In this document: piece by piece, positions 62,111 to 64,000 of the stretch
How the letters are laid out: each line of letters begins with the position of its first letter
Position numbering within the stretch: position 1 is the stretch's first letter
Assembly (NCBI RefSeq): GCF_019431045.1
Contig: NZ_JAHXPT010000006.1
Location: forward strand, 62,001-126,000
Direction of reading: 5' to 3'
DNA: 64,000 nucleotides
From: Clostridium weizhouense
GTDB taxonomy: Bacteria > Bacillota > Clostridia > Clostridiales > Clostridiaceae
Position numbers and translations under genes: made by a program
Notes under the pieces: generated by a model
Databases searched by the model: none
Told to the model about the DNA's origin: nothing
What the model saw: the letters and a program-made list of their open reading frames with translations, nothing else

Positions 62111-62146
62111 AAACTTAAATACAGAGATAAGTTTAAGATTTTTTTT
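62111..62146 (+). terminator. Probable terminator
   Basis: A weak 7-10-bp AT stem (AAACTTA / TAAGTTT) is followed after AAGA by eight T. It would end the preceding gene. A further perfect 13-bp hairpin without a T tail lies at 62194-62238 (TAAAGGAAAATAA / TTATTTTCCTTTA). Confidence 0.5.
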
Positions 62147-62334
62147 ATTTTAAGAAGATAAAAGATAGGGTATAATTGAAATAATAGTATAGTTAAAGGA
62201 AAATAATCAGGGCATTTTGGACTCGTTATTTTCCTTTATAGGCCTTAATACTAATTAGGATTTATATAGAATTAATACTTAGGTATAATTAAGATATAGT
62301 AGATAATAATAAAAAATACTAAGGAGTGAATTTT

Positions 62335-63324
62335 ATGTGTAGATTGAACCCAAAAGTAGATTTTGCATTTAAAAAGTTATTTGGAAGTGAAGAAAATAAA
62401 GATATACTTATGGCATTTATAAATTCTATATTATCAGAAGATCAAAAGGTAAAAGATATAGTCCTTAAAAATCCTTATAATATAGCAAATTATAAAAGTG
62501 ACAAGATGAGCATACTTGATATAAAAGCAGTAGATGAAAAAGGAACTTGGTATGATATAGAGATGCAACTTTCTGAACAGGTTTTTTATGAAAAAAGGGC
62601 CTTTTACTATTGGGCAAAGGTATATTCAGATCAATTAGAAGGTGGATATAATTATGATAATTTAAGAAAAACTATATCTATAAATATACTAGATTTTGAT
62701 TATATAGATGAAGAGGATTTTCATAATGTATACAAAGTTTATAATGAAAAAAGCAAAAAAGAATTATCAAGTGTATTTGAGATGCATTTTATAGAATTAA
62801 ATAAATTTAAAAAGGATTTTAAAGATATAAAGACAACTTTGGATAGATGGATAGTATTTTTAAATAGAGCCTATGAACTTGAGAAGGATAAAATGCCAGA
62901 AGAATTAGCAATAGATGAATCAGTTAAAAAAGCAGTTGAAAAGCTTGATGTTATGTATTTAGATAGAGAAGAAAGAGAATTATATGAAGGTGAATTAAAA
63001 AGAATTAGGGATTATATAGCAGAAATAAAGACTGCTAGAATAAGAGGATTGGAACAAGGAATAGAACAAGGAATAGAACAAGGTCTTGAGCAAGGTCTTG
63101 AGCAAGGTCTTGAACAAGGAAGAGAACAAGGTATAGAGCAAGAAAAAATTAATTCTAGATTGAAAGATGTAGAAAGAGTTTTGAAATTACTTACAAAAAA
63201 GTTCAAAGAGTTGGATGATGTTGTTAAGAAAAAAATAGAAACCTTAGATAATGAGAATTTAAATTTAATAATTGAAGATATTTTGGATATAGACGATTTA
63301 GAAGATTTAAAAAAGTATTTATAG
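62335..63324 (+). CDS. Rpn-family recombination-promoting nuclease/putative transposase
   Basis: A 329-residue PD-(D/E)XK protein. NPKVDFAFKKLFGSEENKDI is the family N-terminus, SILDIKAVDEKGTWYDIEMQ carries the nuclease core (D..ExQ), and RAFYYWAKVYSDQL follows. In E. coli Rpn proteins promote RecA-independent recombination and act as DNases. Near residues 240-268 there is a tract of EQG(I/L) tetrapeptides, encoded by 12-bp tandem DNA repeats (about 63045-63142), leading into a helical C-terminus. ATG at 62335 with AAGGAG 8 bases upstream; the GTG at 62326 overlaps that site. Confidence 0.9.
   Translation: MCRLNPKVDFAFKKLFGSEENKDILMAFINSILSEDQKVKDIVLKNPYNIANYKSDKMSILDIKAVDEKGTWYDIEMQLSEQVFYEKRAFYYWAKVYSDQLEGGYNYDNLRKTISINILDFDYIDEEDFHNVYKVYNEKSKKELSSVFEMHFIELNKFKKDFKDIKTTLDRWIVFLNRAYELEKDKMPEELAIDESVKKAVEKLDVMYLDREERELYEGELKRIRDYIAEIKTARIRGLEQGIEQGIEQGLEQGLEQGLEQGREQGIEQEKINSRLKDVERVLKLLTKKFKELDDVVKKKIETLDNENLNLIIEDILDIDDLEDLKKYL
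63045..63142 (+). repeat. 12-bp tandem repeat in the Rpn gene
   Basis: About eight units of the type GAACAAGG(A/T)(A/C)T(A/T) encode EQGI/EQGL. Units in the middle (GAGCAAGGTCTT) are identical, as expected from slippage-type expansion. Confidence 0.8.
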
Positions 63325-63782
63325 AAAAGAATTAATTTTTATTTGATTAATTTTACCCCTGGGGTAAATATTTCAAAAAAATATTATAAAATCAATAAAG
63401 CAGATAAGGCACATGAAATAAAATAATAGATTAAATATAATGAGCATATTGATCTATTATTTTTTTTAATGTGTCTAAGATTAATTAATAATTTTACTTA
63501 ATTTTAGTTATATTAATAATGATAGGTTAAATATATAGTAATTATTTAACTTGGACTAAATTTATTTTTATATTCTAGTTTGATTTAATTTTATTTTTAA
63601 AACATTCTAGTTTGATTTAAAGTTAAGACTTAAAAAACTAGAGAGTATCAATTAACTTATAGAAATTTAAAAAAAGCCCTACTTTATTTTACTTAATAGA
63701 CAAAAAGTGGTATATTTAAAAGGGTTAATTTTGAAGAAAATATATTTAATAAGTTTAAAAAGAAATGGGGATGAATTCTGAA
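63325..63782. other. Intergenic region with small repeats
   Basis: It contains a short palindrome TTTACCCCTGGGGTAAA (63352-63368) with half of the GC-rich core, a family C element at 63408-63475, and a direct pair ATTCTAGTTTGATTTAA (about 63573 and 63603). No gene. Confidence 0.5.
63408..63475 (+). repeat. Family C inverted-repeat element, 68 bp
   Basis: GGCACATGAAATAAAATAAT at the left pairs with the right end finishing TTTTAATGTGTC. TAA flanks both sides directly (63405-63407 and 63476-63478), as in the ulaA-ulaB copy. It forms one continuous hairpin. Confidence 0.65.
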
Positions 63783-64000
63783 ATGGGAAGATTAAAGAAA
63801 ACAAGAATTGTAGCATGTGCTTTAGCATTTTCAATTTTTATGTCTCAAGTGACATATGTTAAAGCAACAGAAGTACCAGTAAATACAAGTAATAAAGTAG
63901 TATCAGATGATTTGAGGTTGCAGGATGATTTTTATAGTGTAACTAATAAAAATTGGCTAAATACTGCAAAGATTGCTGAAGGAAAAGTGTCTAATTCAAC
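63783..64000 (+). CDS. Exported M13-family (neprilysin/PepO-like) metallopeptidase, N-terminus only
   Basis: The visible part has a signal sequence MGRLKKTRIVACALAFSIF followed by MSQVTYVKA, then LQDDFYSVTNKNWLNTAKIA, the N-terminal block of M13 peptidases (DDFY..VN..WL..TKIP). The ATG at 63783 is preferred because GGGGAT lies about 10 bases upstream; an in-frame ATG at 63771 overlaps that site. The zinc motif HEXXH would lie outside the window, so the call rests on the N-terminus. Confidence 0.75.
   Translation, partial: MGRLKKTRIVACALAFSIFMSQVTYVKATEVPVNTSNKVVSDDLRLQDDFYSVTNKNWLNTAKIAEGKVSNS

Overview
The window is about 64 kb of very AT-rich DNA from a low-GC Gram-positive bacterium, most likely a Clostridium sensu stricto species. 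The evidence is the A/T-biased codon use, AGGAGG-type ribosome sites, frequent GTG/TTG starts, Gram-positive signal peptides with choline-binding-like cell-wall repeats, and clostridial accessory families (Rpn nucleases, AAA-ATPase-like/DEXK proteins). No rRNA, tRNA, CRISPR array or complete insertion sequence was seen. A partial cation-efflux gene opens the window and a partial M13-like peptidase closes it.

Region 1 (1-12 kb): cation diffusion facilitator, M18 aminopeptidase, three scattered copies of a small STAS-like protein, then a sugar-phosphate sensing and uptake block: OmpR-type regulator, HAMP histidine kinase, a membrane-anchored unknown, a PgtC/HptA-like lipoprotein and a UhpT transporter. 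Degenerate direct repeats lie at both ends of that block. Region 2 (12-23.5 kb): a small protein plus a ThDP-dependent enzyme, then a DeoR-type regulator divergent from an L-ascorbate operon (ulaG-C-A-B, a beta-propeller-like unknown, ulaF, ulaE). ulaD is not in the operon. Region 3 (24-33.4 kb): cell-surface proteins, namely a wall-bound metallo-beta-lactamase-fold protein and two paralogous S-layer-like proteins with C-terminal wall-binding repeats; the second has codon use of a highly expressed gene.

Region 4 (33.5-58.8 kb): a MntA/HepT toxin-antitoxin pair whose antitoxin gene is split by a small inverted-repeat element, followed by a large surface-polysaccharide locus. A polymerase/ligase and a polyprenyl-phosphate sugar transferase are on the minus strand. 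On the plus strand are dTDP-rhamnose synthesis (rfbACBD), a Wzm/Wzt ABC exporter with a C-terminal Wzt domain, a methyltransferase and a kinase-plus-coiled-coil protein that together look like a split WbdD chain terminator/ruler, a WbsX protein, several glycosyltransferases, an acyltransferase, GtrB/GtrA and a HAD phosphatase put out of frame at a T9 tract. Region 5 (59-64 kb): AAA/DEXK protein, phage replisome-organizer-like protein, Rpn nuclease and the start of an M13 peptidase.

The most striking non-coding feature is the density of short dispersed inverted-repeat elements, in at least five families. They sit in nearly every junction of the rhamnose and ascorbate operons. One family brackets a four-helix-bundle (23S-rRNA-intervening-sequence-type) gene, and another has disrupted the MntA antitoxin. 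The best candidates for undescribed biology are the split WbdD-like ruler with a 21-bp minisatellite, the four-helix-bundle/palindrome element, and the chimeric antitoxin.
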